Source: Pirellulales bacterium
GTDB lineage: Bacteria > Planctomycetota > Planctomycetia > Pirellulales > Lacipirellulaceae
Assembly (NCBI GenBank): GCA_019636345.1
Contig: JAHBXQ010000002.1
Span: 372,001-436,000 of the forward strand
DNA: 64,000 bases
Direction of reading: 5' to 3'
Shown here: in pieces, positions 28,454 through 36,919 of the stretch
Layout: the number at the start of each line of letters is the position of its first letter
How positions within the stretch are numbered: position 1 is the stretch's first letter
The notes under the pieces: model-generated
Seen by the model: the letters and a program-made list of their open reading frames with translations, nothing else
The model's database searches: none
What the model was told of the DNA's origin: nothing
Translations under genes and position numbers: made by a program

Positions 28454-31435
28454 ATGGACCCTGACCAGCGCCGCATCGAGGAGGACTTGCGCGGCCAGCT
28501 TGACGGGTCCGTGCGGTGCGATGATCTGTTCACGCAGCTCTACGCGACCGACGCCAGCATCTACGAAGTTCGCCCGCTCGGGGTCGTGCGTCCTCGCCAT
28601 GCGGGGGACGTCGCGGCCGCGGTTCGCTACGCGGCCGAGCATGGCATTTCGATCCACGCCCGGGGAGCCGGCTCGGGGCTCGCCGGCGAGTCGCTCGGGC
28701 GGGGGCTGGTCGTCGACTTCTCCTGCTATCTGCGGCGGATCGGCGCCATCGACGACGACTCGGTCGTCGCCCAAGCCGGAGTCGTCGTCGCCCAACTCAA
28801 CGCGGCTCTGGCGAAGCGCGGTCGTCTGTTGGGGCCCGACCCGGCCACCGCCCAGGTGACCACGATTGGCGGCACGCTGTCGGTCGATTCGTCGGGGAGC
28901 CGCTGGCCCGCGTACGGCTCGGCCCGCGACCACGTGCTGGAAATCGAAGCCGTGCTCGCAGACGGACAAATCGTCCGTCTGCGGCGCAATCACGTCGCCG
29001 ACGTCCCTGTTCAACCATCAGCAGCCGACGACCTCGCATCGCAGCACGCCGAGCGGTTGGCTGCCGGAGTGCGGGCGATCTGCGACAAACATCGCGAGCC
29101 CTTGGCCGCGAACCCGGTGAAAGCCTGCGTCGACCGCAGCGGTTATTGGCTGCCGCAGGCCGTGCATGCCGAAGGAGTCGATCTCGCGCGGCTGTTGGTC
29201 GGCAGCGAGGGGACGCTCGCCTTGATCACCGAGGCGAAGCTGGCCACAGCGCCGCTGCCGCCTTACTCCGGCAGCGTCATGCTGTTCTTCAACTCGTTGG
29301 AGCGGGCGGCGGCCGCGGCTGCGCTGCTGGCTGAGCGCCAAATCCAAGCCTGCGATCTCATGGATCGCCGGCATTTGACGCTCGCCCGCGAGTCGGATCC
29401 GAGGTACGAGTTTCTCATCCCCGCGGCGACCGAGGCGGTGTTGCTCGTCGAGCAAGCCGCATCGACCGCCGACGAGTTGCGTTACGCGCTCTTGTCGGTC
29501 GTCGACTTGCTCGTCACGAAACAGCGTTTGGCGGTTGACGCCCATCTGGCGGCCGACGCGCACGACGATGCATTGTTGTGGCAGCTCGCGCGTCGCTACA
29601 CCCCCACGTTGTACCGCCTGCGGGGAGCGACCCGCCCCGTGCCGTTCGTCGAAGACGTCGCCGTCCCCCCCGCGCGGCTCGAGGAATATTTGCGGCTCGC
29701 CCAGGAGACGCTCAAGCGATTTCAGGTCACCGCCTCGATCTTCGTCCACGCGTCGCACGGGCAATTGCATCTTCGTCCGCTGATCGATTTGTCGTCTCCC
29801 GCCGAAGTGGCGCGGCTCGACGATCTCGCCCTCGCGCTCTACGAGCACGCCTGGCAACTCGAGGGAACGATTAGCGGCGAGCATGGCGAAGGGCTGAGCC
29901 GGACGCCGTTCGCCGAGCGGCAACACGGGCCCCGCCTGGCTGCGTTTCGCGAACTCAAGGATCTGTTCGATCCGCAGGGGATCCTCAATCCGGGCAAGAA
30001 ACTGCCGATCGACCCCCGCCGCGTCAGCGATCGGTTGCGAAAGGTCACGGCGTCGCAGCCTGTCGAGTCGGCGTCCGAGCCGGAGCGACTGTTCGATTTG
30101 CAACTCTCCTGGAGCGCCGACGACATGGCGCTGACGGCCCGGGCATGCAACGGCTGCGGGGCCTGCCGCACGCAGGACGAGGCGACGCGGATGTGCCCCA
30201 TCTTCCGCCATGCCCCGCGCGAGGAGGCGTCGCCTCGGGCCAAGGCGAACCTCGCCCGCGGGATGCTCACCGGCAGCTTGCCCCGCGAGATCATGCTCGA
30301 AGACGCCGCCAAGAAGGTCGCCGACCTCTGCGTCCACTGCCACATGTGCCGGCTCGAGTGCCCGGCCGGGGCGGACATCCCGAAGCTGATGGTCGAGGCG
30401 AAGGCGCAATACGTGGCGACCAACGGGCTCCCCGTGGCCGACACGCTGTTGGCGCGGATTGACGACCTGTGCCGGTGGGCGTCGCGCGTGCCGCAGCTCG
30501 CGAATTGGGCGATCGGCAATCGGTGGTCGCGCTGGGTGCTGGAAAGAACGCTCGGAATCGCCCAAGGGCGCAAGCTGCCGCGGTTCAGCCGCAAGCCGTT
30601 TCTGCGTCGCGCAGTGCAGCGCCGGCTTCACAAACTGCCGGTGGACGAGCGGACGGCAGGGCCCAAGGCGCTGATCTTGGTCGACACGTTCGCCAACTAC
30701 TGCGACCCGCAGTTGGCCGAGGCGTTCGTGGCGGTGCTTGAGCACAACGGGGTCGAGGTCTTCGTCCCCGCCGAGCAGCAGCAGGCCGCGATGCCGCTGG
30801 TGGCCGCGGGCTTCGTCGAGCGGGCCCGTCGCGTCGCCGAGAAGAACGTCGCCGTCATGGCCGAAGCGGTGCGGCAAGGCTACACGGTCGTCTCGACCGA
30901 GCCGTCGGCGATCCTGGCCGTCAGGCACGAGTATCTGCACCTGCTCCCCGGCGACGCCGACGCGGAACTGATCTCGCAGAACGCCATGGAGGCATGCCAG
31001 TACCTGTGGCGACTGCATCAGCAGGGAGTCCTCCGGCTCGACTTTGAACCGCTGCCGCTTAAGCTCGGCTACCACAAGCCGTGCCATATGGCGGCGCTTG
31101 ACGCGGGGGATCCGGCGGTCCATTTGCTCAATCTCGTTCCCGACTTGCATGTCCGCCGATTGGAGCACGGTTGCAGCGGGATCGCCGGGCTGTACGGATT
31201 CAAGCGGAGCAATTACCGCAACAGCCTGCGGGTCGGGCTGCCGCTGATGACGGCGATGCGCACCGGTCGCTTCCATGCCGGGACGACCGAGTGCAGCACT
31301 TGCCGCGTGCAGATGGAGCAAGGCGCCGCCAAGCCGACGGTCCACCCCGTCAAGCTGCTCGCCTTGGCGTACGGATTGATGCCGGAGGTTCGCGATCTGC
31401 TGCATCGCCCGGCGTCGGAACTGGTGGTACGATGA
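28454..31435 (+). CDS. FAD- and Fe-S-binding oxidoreductase (GlcD/GlpC-type fusion)
   Basis: A 993-residue fusion. Residues 20-230 form the FAD-binding PCMH domain (RGAGSGLAGESLGRGLVVDF, GPDPATAQVTTIGGTLS), residues 250-540 the FAD-linked oxidase C-terminal domain with GTISGEHGEGLSR. Two 4Fe-4S motifs, CNGCGACR and CVHCHMCRLEC, lie near residues 566 and 627, followed by a CCG/heterodisulfide-reductase-like part (HKPCHM, HGCSG, CSTCR). The architecture is that of glycolate/D-lactate dehydrogenase-type enzymes passing electrons to a quinone. The substrate is not identified. The stop overlaps moaD (ATGA). Confidence 0.9.
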   Translation: MDPDQRRIEEDLRGQLDGSVRCDDLFTQLYATDASIYEVRPLGVVRPRHAGDVAAAVRYAAEHGISIHARGAGSGLAGESLGRGLVVDFSCYLRRIGAIDDDSVVAQAGVVVAQLNAALAKRGRLLGPDPATAQVTTIGGTLSVDSSGSRWPAYGSARDHVLEIEAVLADGQIVRLRRNHVADVPVQPSAADDLASQHAERLAAGVRAICDKHREPLAANPVKACVDRSGYWLPQAVHAEGVDLARLLVGSEGTLALITEAKLATAPLPPYSGSVMLFFNSLERAAAAAALLAERQIQACDLMDRRHLTLARESDPRYEFLIPAATEAVLLVEQAASTADELRYALLSVVDLLVTKQRLAVDAHLAADAHDDALLWQLARRYTPTLYRLRGATRPVPFVEDVAVPPARLEEYLRLAQETLKRFQVTASIFVHASHGQLHLRPLIDLSSPAEVARLDDLALALYEHAWQLEGTISGEHGEGLSRTPFAERQHGPRLAAFRELKDLFDPQGILNPGKKLPIDPRRVSDRLRKVTASQPVESASEPERLFDLQLSWSADDMALTARACNGCGACRTQDEATRMCPIFRHAPREEASPRAKANLARGMLTGSLPREIMLEDAAKKVADLCVHCHMCRLECPAGADIPKLMVEAKAQYVATNGLPVADTLLARIDDLCRWASRVPQLANWAIGNRWSRWVLERTLGIAQGRKLPRFSRKPFLRRAVQRRLHKLPVDERTAGPKALILVDTFANYCDPQLAEAFVAVLEHNGVEVFVPAEQQQAAMPLVAAGFVERARRVAEKNVAVMAEAVRQGYTVVSTEPSAILAVRHEYLHLLPGDADAELISQNAMEACQYLWRLHQQGVLRLDFEPLPLKLGYHKPCHMAALDAGDPAVHLLNLVPDLHVRRLEHGCSGIAGLYGFKRSNYRNSLRVGLPLMTAMRTGRFHAGTTECSTCRVQMEQGAAKPTVHPVKLLALAYGLMPEVRDLLHRPASELVVR

Positions 31436-31677
31436 ATCTCACGGTGCGATTGTTCGCCGCCGCCCGCGAACGGGCCGGGGTCGGGGAAGCGGTCGTCGAT
31501 CTCCCGATCGGCGCGACCGTGGCCGACGTTCAGGCAGCGCTTGCGGAGGCCTGCCCTGCCTTGGGCCCGCTGTTGCCGAGTTGTTTGATTGCGGTGAACG
31601 CCGAGTATGCAGCCGAAGGGCGCGTCGTTTGCGAGGGGGACGAGCTGGCGCTGATCCCCCCGGTCAGCGGAGGCTAA
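31432..31677 (+). CDS. moaD: Molybdopterin synthase sulfur-carrier subunit
   Basis: An 81-residue ubiquitin-like protein ending in PPVSGG. The terminal Gly-Gly is adenylated and thiocarboxylated, then donates sulfur to precursor Z in molybdopterin synthesis. LFAAARERAG near residue 8 fits the family. The ATG overlaps the stop of the upstream oxidoreductase by 4 bases; an annotation using the longer frame would lose this coupled start. moaE follows 71 bases downstream. Confidence 0.93.
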   Translation: MNLTVRLFAAARERAGVGEAVVDLPIGATVADVQAALAEACPALGPLLPSCLIAVNAEYAAEGRVVCEGDELALIPPVSGG

Positions 31678-31748
31678 GCCGCACGCGTTTCGATCTCCCG
31701 TCGTGCCCCGCCTTCCCCCATTCGCCACTTACCGATCACCTTCCCCTC

Positions 31749-32207
31749 ATGTCCCGTCTCACGCACGATCCCATCGATGTCGCCGCAATGTTGGCTGCGG
31801 CCTCGCAACCCGCGGCAGGGGGGGTGGTGTTGTTTCTGGGGATCACGCGACAATTCACTGGCGCGGCCGAGACGATTGAGTTGGCCTACGAAGCGTACGA
31901 GGCGATGGCCGAGCGGAAATTGGAATCGCTCGCCGCCGCCGCTCGCCAGCGGTGGCCGCTGGCCCACGCCGAGATCGTCCATCGGTTGGGAGTCGTACCC
32001 GTCGGCGAGCCGAGCGTCGCGATCGTGGCAAGCAGCCCCCACCGGGCCGACGCATTCGCGGCCGGTCAGTGGCTGATCGACGAGCTCAAGGCCGACGCCC
32101 CCATCTGGAAACAAGAACGCTACGCCGACGGTCGCCGCGAGTGGGTCCACCCGCAACCGGCATCCACGACTGGAGAGCCCGCAAATCAAGCGAATGAGCG
32201 CGAATGA
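31749..32207 (+). CDS. moaE: Molybdopterin synthase catalytic subunit
   Basis: A 152-residue large subunit that forms the dithiolene with MoaD. FLGITRQFT near residue 30, HRLGVVPVGEPSVAI near 82 and the APIWKQE motif near 118, whose lysine is in the active site, fit the family. The C-terminal tail (TGEPANQANERE) looks disordered. With moaD and moaA it forms a partial cofactor cluster; moaC, moaB and moeA are not in the window. Confidence 0.94.
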   Translation: MSRLTHDPIDVAAMLAAASQPAAGGVVLFLGITRQFTGAAETIELAYEAYEAMAERKLESLAAAARQRWPLAHAEIVHRLGVVPVGEPSVAIVASSPHRADAFAAGQWLIDELKADAPIWKQERYADGRREWVHPQPASTTGEPANQANERE

Positions 32208-32346
32208 GCGGATCGCATGCGAGCCGGTCCTTCGCATCCGCTGGCGCACTTCGCACGACGAGTCTTCCGAACGACATTCCCAGTATCCTGTCAGTGACTT
32301 CAAGCGACCCGCTGTGTCGCGATTGTTCGCGATTCGCGGGACCCCC

Positions 32347-33375
32347 ATGAACACCGTTGATGTAGCCGCCGTCGCCGACGAACTCGCCCCGCTGGTTGAC
32401 GGGTTCGGTCGGCGGCATGAGAGCCTGCGGATTAGCGTCACCGATCGCTGCAATTTGCGGTGCACGTACTGCATGCCGGTCGAGGGGCTCCAATTCCTGC
32501 CGCGGAGCGAGTTGCTCACGTTCGAGGAGATCGCCAAGTTCGTCCGGGCGATCGCCCCGCTGGGGGTCCGCAAGCTGCGGCTCACCGGGGGGGAGCCGCT
32601 CGTGCGGCATGATCTGCCCGCCTTGGTCCGGCTGCTCGCCGCCGTGCCGGGGGTCGAGGACCTGGCGCTGACGACCAACGGGCTGCTTCTGGCTGAGCAA
32701 GCGGTTGCGCTGCGGGCCGCGGGGCTGCAACGACTCAACGTCAGCCTTGACGCCGTCAGTCGCGAGGGGTTCGAGCAGATCGCCCGTCGCCCGGGGCTCG
32801 ACCGGGTCCTCGCGGGGCTTGCCGCGGCGCAAAGCGCCGGGTTCGACAACATCCGGCTCAACGCGGTCGCCCTCCGCGGGTTCACCGAGGACGAGGCGAT
32901 CCCACTGGCCGAGTTCGCCCTGGAGCACGACTTGGAACTGCGGTTCATCGAGTTCATGCCGCTGGACGCCGAACAGCATTGGACCGACGCAGACGTGCTG
33001 ACCGGTCATCGCTTACGGGCGATCATCGAGGCGCGCTTCGGCGCGCTTGAGCCGCGCGACCGGCCGACCCCCAGCCAGCCGGCGACCGACTACTGGTACG
33101 CCGACCGGCGCGGTCGGTTGGGATTGATCAACCCGGTCAGCGAGCCGTTCTGCGGCGCCTGCGACCGGCTGCGCCTGACGGCCGAGGGGCAAGTGCGCAA
33201 CTGCCTCTTCTCGACTCGCGAGTGGGACGCGCGTGCGGTCCTTCGCAGCGGCGGCGACGCGGTCGAGCTGCGCCGTCTGGTCCGCAGTGCGATCGCCGCC
33301 AAGGCCGTGGCCCACGGCATCGGGCAGGGCGGCTTTCAACGGCCCGAGCGAGCGATGTACCAGATCGGCGGCTGA
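32347..33375 (+). CDS. moaA: GTP 3',8-cyclase
   Basis: A 342-residue radical-SAM enzyme for the first step of molybdenum cofactor synthesis from GTP. The radical-SAM cluster is CNLRCTYC near residue 36, with LTGGEPLVR as the SAM-binding motif. The second 4Fe-4S site, CGACDRLRL with a distal Cys in VRNCLF, is near residues 265-290. The tail QGGFQRPERAMYQIGG is close to the C-terminal GG of bacterial MoaA, which is functional in the family. The start at 32347 follows a 139-base spacer from moaE. Confidence 0.95.
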   Translation: MNTVDVAAVADELAPLVDGFGRRHESLRISVTDRCNLRCTYCMPVEGLQFLPRSELLTFEEIAKFVRAIAPLGVRKLRLTGGEPLVRHDLPALVRLLAAVPGVEDLALTTNGLLLAEQAVALRAAGLQRLNVSLDAVSREGFEQIARRPGLDRVLAGLAAAQSAGFDNIRLNAVALRGFTEDEAIPLAEFALEHDLELRFIEFMPLDAEQHWTDADVLTGHRLRAIIEARFGALEPRDRPTPSQPATDYWYADRRGRLGLINPVSEPFCGACDRLRLTAEGQVRNCLFSTREWDARAVLRSGGDAVELRRLVRSAIAAKAVAHGIGQGGFQRPERAMYQIGG

Positions 33376-33554
33376 GGACGGAAACCGGCATCCGAAGTTC
33401 TGAGCCTCAACGCCTGCCCGAATCACGAACGTTCCGGCTGTCGACAGCCTGCCTGCCCAGTTCAAGCCTCGCGTTTCCCCGCATCCTTTCCTTCCCATTC
33501 GATCCGTTCTCACGCCAGAAAACCAAATCTGTTTCGTATATCGGATGTCCCACT

Positions 33555-34715
33555 ATGCGGATCTATCTCGACAACGCCGCCACGAGTTGGCCCAAACCGG
33601 AACCTGTTTATGCCGCTGTTGAGCGGTGGATGCGCGACGAAGGCGCCTCCGCCGGGCGCGGGGCGTACCGCGAGGCTCAGTTCGCCCAGCGCGAGGTCGA
33701 CGCGGCGCGGCGCGGCTGCGCCCAGTTGCTCGGCGCCGACGACCCCGATCAGGTCGTCTTCGGCGGCAACGCGACCGACGGGCTCAATCTGGCGATCTTC
33801 GGCCTCGTGCGTCCCGGCGATCGGGTGTTGACGACCGTTTCCGATCACAACTCGGTGCTGCGTCCCCTGGCGACGCTCGGCGAGCGCGCGGGGGTGGAGG
33901 TGGTCCGCGTCCCCTGCGACGGCCAGGGATTCGTCGACCTCGACGCATGGCGCGGGGCGTGTCGCCGACCGGCCCGGCTGGCGGCGTTTCTGCACGGGTC
34001 GAACGTAACAGGCGCCGTCCAGCCGGTGGCCGAAATGGCGGCCCTGGCCCGCGAGGCTGGCGCTCTGGTGCTCGTCGACGCGGCTCAAAGCGTCGGTCAC
34101 CTGCCGGTCGACGTCGCGGAGCTCGGGATCGACTTGCTCGCCGCAAGCGGGCACAAGGGGTTGCTAGGGCCGGCGGGGACGGGGTTCTTGTGGATTCGCC
34201 CCGGCGTCGAGGCCGAGCTGTCGCCCCACCGCTTCGGCGGCACCGGGGCCGACAGCGACGCCCCGATCGCTCCCACAGCGATGCCACAGCGGTTCGAGGC
34301 GGGCTCGCTGAACGTCCCCGCACTCGCAGGGATTGCCGCCGCGTGCGAGTGGCTCGCCGAGCGGGGCGTGGCGTCGCTCGCCGTACACGAAGCCGAGCTG
34401 ACTGCACGTTTGCTCGGGGGGCTGGAGTCGATCGACGGCGTGCGAATCATCGGCCCCCCCGCGGGGAATCGACGCGCGGGCGTTGTGAGCTTCACCGTCC
34501 GCGGGTACGATCCGCAGGAGTTCGCCGCGATGCTCGACGCGACCCACGGCGTGCAATGCCGGGCGGGGCTTCACTGCGCCCCGCTGATTCACCGGGCGCT
34601 GGGGACCCACGAACTTGGCGGCGCGGTGCGGATGAGCGTCGGCTGGTCGCTCACGCTCGCCGATGTCGATGCCGCCCTTGCCGCCGTCGACGAACTGGCC
34701 GCGGCCGCGATCTGA
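33555..34715 (+). CDS. Cysteine desulfurase-type class V aminotransferase
   Basis: A 386-residue PLP enzyme. IYLDNAATSWPKPEPV at the start and SGHKGLLGPAG with the PLP lysine near residue 199 place it in the SufS/NifS group; the reactive cysteine is likely in CRAGLHCAP near residue 335. It removes sulfur from cysteine for Fe-S clusters or sulfur carriers, and its position after moaD, moaE and moaA suggests sulfur supply to MoaD. That link is inference. The ATG at 33555 leads directly into the family N-terminus. Confidence 0.9.
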   Translation: MRIYLDNAATSWPKPEPVYAAVERWMRDEGASAGRGAYREAQFAQREVDAARRGCAQLLGADDPDQVVFGGNATDGLNLAIFGLVRPGDRVLTTVSDHNSVLRPLATLGERAGVEVVRVPCDGQGFVDLDAWRGACRRPARLAAFLHGSNVTGAVQPVAEMAALAREAGALVLVDAAQSVGHLPVDVAELGIDLLAASGHKGLLGPAGTGFLWIRPGVEAELSPHRFGGTGADSDAPIAPTAMPQRFEAGSLNVPALAGIAAACEWLAERGVASLAVHEAELTARLLGGLESIDGVRIIGPPAGNRRAGVVSFTVRGYDPQEFAAMLDATHGVQCRAGLHCAPLIHRALGTHELGGAVRMSVGWSLTLADVDAALAAVDELAAAAI

Positions 34716-34765
34716 CCTGCCGCGTTTGCCGCTTGCGTGCGCCAATCGATTCTGAGAACCGCCTC

Positions 34766-35209
34766 ATGCCGAAGAAACCTGTCGACGCTGTCGAAACCTC
34801 CCAGCCGTGGTACGCCGAGGGGCTGCGTTTCAAGTGCACCGGCTGCGGCGATTGTTGCACAGGCGCCCCCGGGTACGTCTGGGTCAATCAGGCCGAGATT
34901 GACGCGATGGCGGCCCGTCTCGAACTGACCCCCGCAGCGTTTGAGAAGCAGTACGTTCGCGACGTCGGGGTGCGACGGAGCCTCAAGGAGCGGAAGAACT
35001 ACGACTGCGTGTTTCTCGATCCCGAGACCCGCCGCTGCGCCGTCTACGCCGAGCGACCTCGCCAATGCCGCACCTGGCCCTTCTGGGACTCGAATCTCAA
35101 GAGTCCCGAGGCTTGGGCCGAGACCTGCGAGGCGTGTCCTGGAAGCGGCCACGGCAAGCTCTACTCGCTCGAGGCCGTCCAGGAGCAGGCCGCAATCTTC
35201 CACGTCTAG
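34766..35209 (+). CDS. YkgJ-family cysteine cluster protein
   Basis: A 147-residue protein. The cluster CTGCGDCC near residue 24 with further conserved cysteines in CVFLDPETRRCAVYAERPRQC near 80-100 is the YkgJ/Fe-S-cysteine signature. The family probably binds an Fe-S cluster or zinc; its reaction is unknown. It follows the cysteine desulfurase by 50 bases, in line with a metal-cluster role for this small cluster of genes. Confidence 0.87.
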   Translation: MPKKPVDAVETSQPWYAEGLRFKCTGCGDCCTGAPGYVWVNQAEIDAMAARLELTPAAFEKQYVRDVGVRRSLKERKNYDCVFLDPETRRCAVYAERPRQCRTWPFWDSNLKSPEAWAETCEACPGSGHGKLYSLEAVQEQAAIFHV

Positions 35210-35235
35210 CCGTCCCGTCGGAGCCTGACGCTGGC

Positions 35236-35257
35236 GGGAGCCCCCTGCAGGGCTCCC
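35236..35257 (+). terminator. Hairpin after the YkgJ gene
   Basis: GGGAGCCC and GGGCTCCC form a perfect 8-base stem with a 6-base loop, 26 bases after the stop codon. There is no T tract, so intrinsic termination is only possible; it may stabilise the 3' end. Confidence 0.45.
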
Positions 35258-35346
35258 CGAGGAACGGATGCCGCTAGCAGCCGAAATTGGCAAATTATTC
35301 CGGTTGCGCTAATTTTGCGGGTCATGCCGGCCGATGATTGGTCCTA

Positions 35347-35362
35347 GGGACGCCTACGTCCC
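35347..35362. repeat. Perfect hairpin GGGACG-CCTA-CGTCCC
   Basis: A 6-base perfect stem with a 4-base loop in the noncoding leader upstream of HU. It could be part of an RNA structure with the palindrome 30 bases downstream. Confidence 0.45.
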
Positions 35363-35391
35363 GCTGCTGAGGCTGCGCAAGCCCCGTCGCC

Positions 35392-35411
35392 GTGCTGGCA
35401 ATTGCCGGCAC
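35392..35411. repeat. 20-base near-perfect palindrome in HU leader
   Basis: The centre GGCAATTGCC is a perfect palindrome and extends to 10 bases per side with a single G-T wobble pair. Flanking CCCCG and CGGGG (35382-35416) could lengthen the stem with a bulge. It may be an operator or an RNA stem; which of the two cannot be judged here. Confidence 0.5.
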
Positions 35412-35560
35412 GCGGGGAGGCTGAACCCGCAGTCCGGCAGCCGGTTCCTTGTCAATTTGGCGATTTGAGAGCTTTCCGGCGGAGCTCCCCGGCGACCGAA
35501 AGGCCGCCCGGGAGGGCCGAATCGGGTCGCCCCGGCGACCCTCGGTCCGGACCGGCTTTC

Positions 35561-35589
35561 TTGACTCTAGTCGTTATCACAATTACACT
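35561..35589 (+). promoter_or_regulatory. Predicted promoter of HU gene
   Basis: TTGACT at 35561-35566 and TACACT at 35584-35589 are separated by 17 bases, close to the housekeeping consensus, and lie 81 bases before the GTG start codon. Confidence 0.65.
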
Positions 35590-35670
35590 TGGAGCGAGAC
35601 AGCCGGCCCTCTCGACGCCTCGGGAGACCCCTCCCGCGGCAGGCTGAGACCTTCTCACAGGGGACTCGTC

Positions 35671-36102
35671 GTGACCAAGAAAGAGATTGTGAAAACCATC
35701 TCCGAGGAGATTGGTCTCACGCAACTCAAGACGAAGGAGATCGTCCAAAAGACGTTCGACGCCATCGTCGAGACGCTGGTCGAAGACAAGCGGATCGAAC
35801 TGCGAAACTTCGGCGTTTTCGAGGTCAAGCGGCGAGCCGCACGCAAGGCCCGCAACCCGCGGACCGGTGAGAAAGTCTTTGTGCCAGAGAAGTTTGTGGT
35901 GACGTTCAAGCCGGGCAAGGAGATGGAGGAGCGGGTCCGCGAACTTGAGCGCCAAGCCAACGAGGCCGCTCGCTTGCGGGCTTTGGAGGAGGAGGCGGCC
36001 CAACGGGCCGCAGCCGTCAACCACGCGCCGTCGCCGGCCGGGGGGCATTCAACCCTTGGCTCGGCAACAAGTTACGAACAACAACCCGGCGCCTCCGGAT
36101 AG
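35671..36102 (+). CDS. HU-family DNA-binding protein with C-terminal extension
   Basis: A 143-residue protein, start GTG, reading [20 protein letters not shown]. Residues 1-90 are a complete HU/IHF domain with [20 protein letters not shown] as the DNA-binding arm. The remaining 53 residues form a helix rich in Glu, Arg and Ala ([20 protein letters not shown]) then a Pro/Gly tail, longer than the 90 residues typical of HU. HU bends DNA and shapes the nucleoid; the extension could alter dimer or protein contacts. The translation start is supported by the family N-terminus; no better ATG is available. Confidence 0.93.
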   Translation: MTKKEIVKTISEEIGLTQLKTKEIVQKTFDAIVETLVEDKRIELRNFGVFEVKRRAARKARNPRTGEKVFVPEKFVVTFKPGKEMEERVRELERQANEAARLRALEEEAAQRAAAVNHAPSPAGGHSTLGSATSYEQQPGASG

Positions 36103-36390
36103 TGCTTCAGTCATCGCTCCTGCAGCGATTGCCGAAGGCGCCAGCATGGTTGTCGCAAAGCCCCTCGGGCCCTTGACGCCCTAGTCGACCTCGACCTAAG
36201 TCGTTGCTCACGTTACGCTTCGCCCGCTTTTCGCCGTGCCGCAAGGATGCGACGCACCGCCGCTCTCAAAACGCCGCCAGCGCCCTTTTGCCGCCGTACC
36301 CCGGCGGACGCCACGCAGCCACGCAACATCAAGCCATTCACGACGTTACGCCCCCGGGCCGGACGTCGAGTCGCAGCTCAAGGAGGAGCA

Positions 36391-36615
36391 ATGCAAACCC
36401 AAAAATGGCTCTTGTCGGCAATAGCCGCCTGTATGATCGCCAGCAGCACGGGATGCTTTTTGCCGATCTACTCGGGTGATCCTACGCGGCGCGGGCAGCA
36501 ACTCTTCTACCAGTCGGAGAACCTGCGGTTGCTCCTCGACGAATGGGAGCGGATCTGGTTCCTCGACATGCCGTCGCACCTGACGCCGCATAGCACCCAC
36601 GGCGGCATCATCTAA
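36391..36615 (+). CDS. Small lipoprotein, 74 aa, conserved style
   Basis: A 74-residue product with a lipoprotein signal ([19 protein letters not shown] then TGC, lipid cysteine at residue 22) and a body [15 protein letters not shown] and [29 protein letters not shown] lies 3 bases before the ATG, a strong ribosome site that supports it being translated at a high rate. A terminator hairpin follows at 36636. I recall similar short lipoproteins in planctomycetes, with no known function. Confidence 0.75.
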   Translation: MQTQKWLLSAIAACMIASSTGCFLPIYSGDPTRRGQQLFYQSENLRLLLDEWERIWFLDMPSHLTPHSTHGGII

Positions 36616-36635
36616 CCGCCGTCTGTCGAATCGCA

Positions 36636-36664
36636 GCCCTCGGGCGCAGGCCCGGGGGCTTTGT
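36636..36664 (+). terminator. Predicted rho-independent terminator
   Basis: GCCCTCGGGC and GCCCGGGGGC make a 10-base stem (one G-T wobble) with loop GCAG, followed by TTTGT. It is 20 bases after the stop codon of the small lipoprotein gene. Confidence 0.7.
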
Positions 36665-36765
36665 CGCTGGCCGACCATGGCGCTTACGCGCCCCGGAATT
36701 GCCGGCCGGCGCGGCGCCGACCTGCGGCGCCTCATTGCGGCCCCCGGCGGTCGCGCGCTACATTG

Positions 36766-36869
36766 GTGCTTTGACACAGGCTCGATTGCGGGTTGGCGAC
36801 GACGCAACCTGTTGACCGAAAGCGGCGTTGCGTCGTCGCCAACCCGCAATGTCCGCTCTGACAAAGCAC
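36766..36869. repeat. 104-base palindromic repeat, copy 1
   Basis: The element starts GTGCTTTGACACAGG and ends CTCTGACAAAGCAC, with a long inner inverted repeat (GGGTTGGCGACGACGCAAC and its complement) around a loop of about 18 bases. A second copy of exactly 104 bases lies at 60948-61051 with identical ends. It contains no gene and ends 50 bases before the pyrD start. The structure is that of a MITE or REP-like dispersed element. Confidence 0.85.
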
Positions 36870-36919
36870 TCGCCGCTCGCCGACCTCGCGCGTCTTCCTC
36901 GCATGTTCGCCCGCCGCAC

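Larger units (their letters stand above)
35210..35670. other. 461-base structured leader upstream of HU
   Basis: The stretch holds three separate inverted repeats (35236-35257, 35347-35362, 35392-35411), an A+T-rich patch at 35281-35315 and the HU promoter at 35561-35589. No gene is supported. The clustering of hairpins in front of a DNA-binding gene suggests regulatory or small RNA content, but no known RNA family was recognised. Confidence 0.45.

Noticed and set aside
36677-36919. ATG-started extension of pyrD
   Set aside because: It would translate the palindromic repeat; the DHOD family starts near the GTG at 36920.
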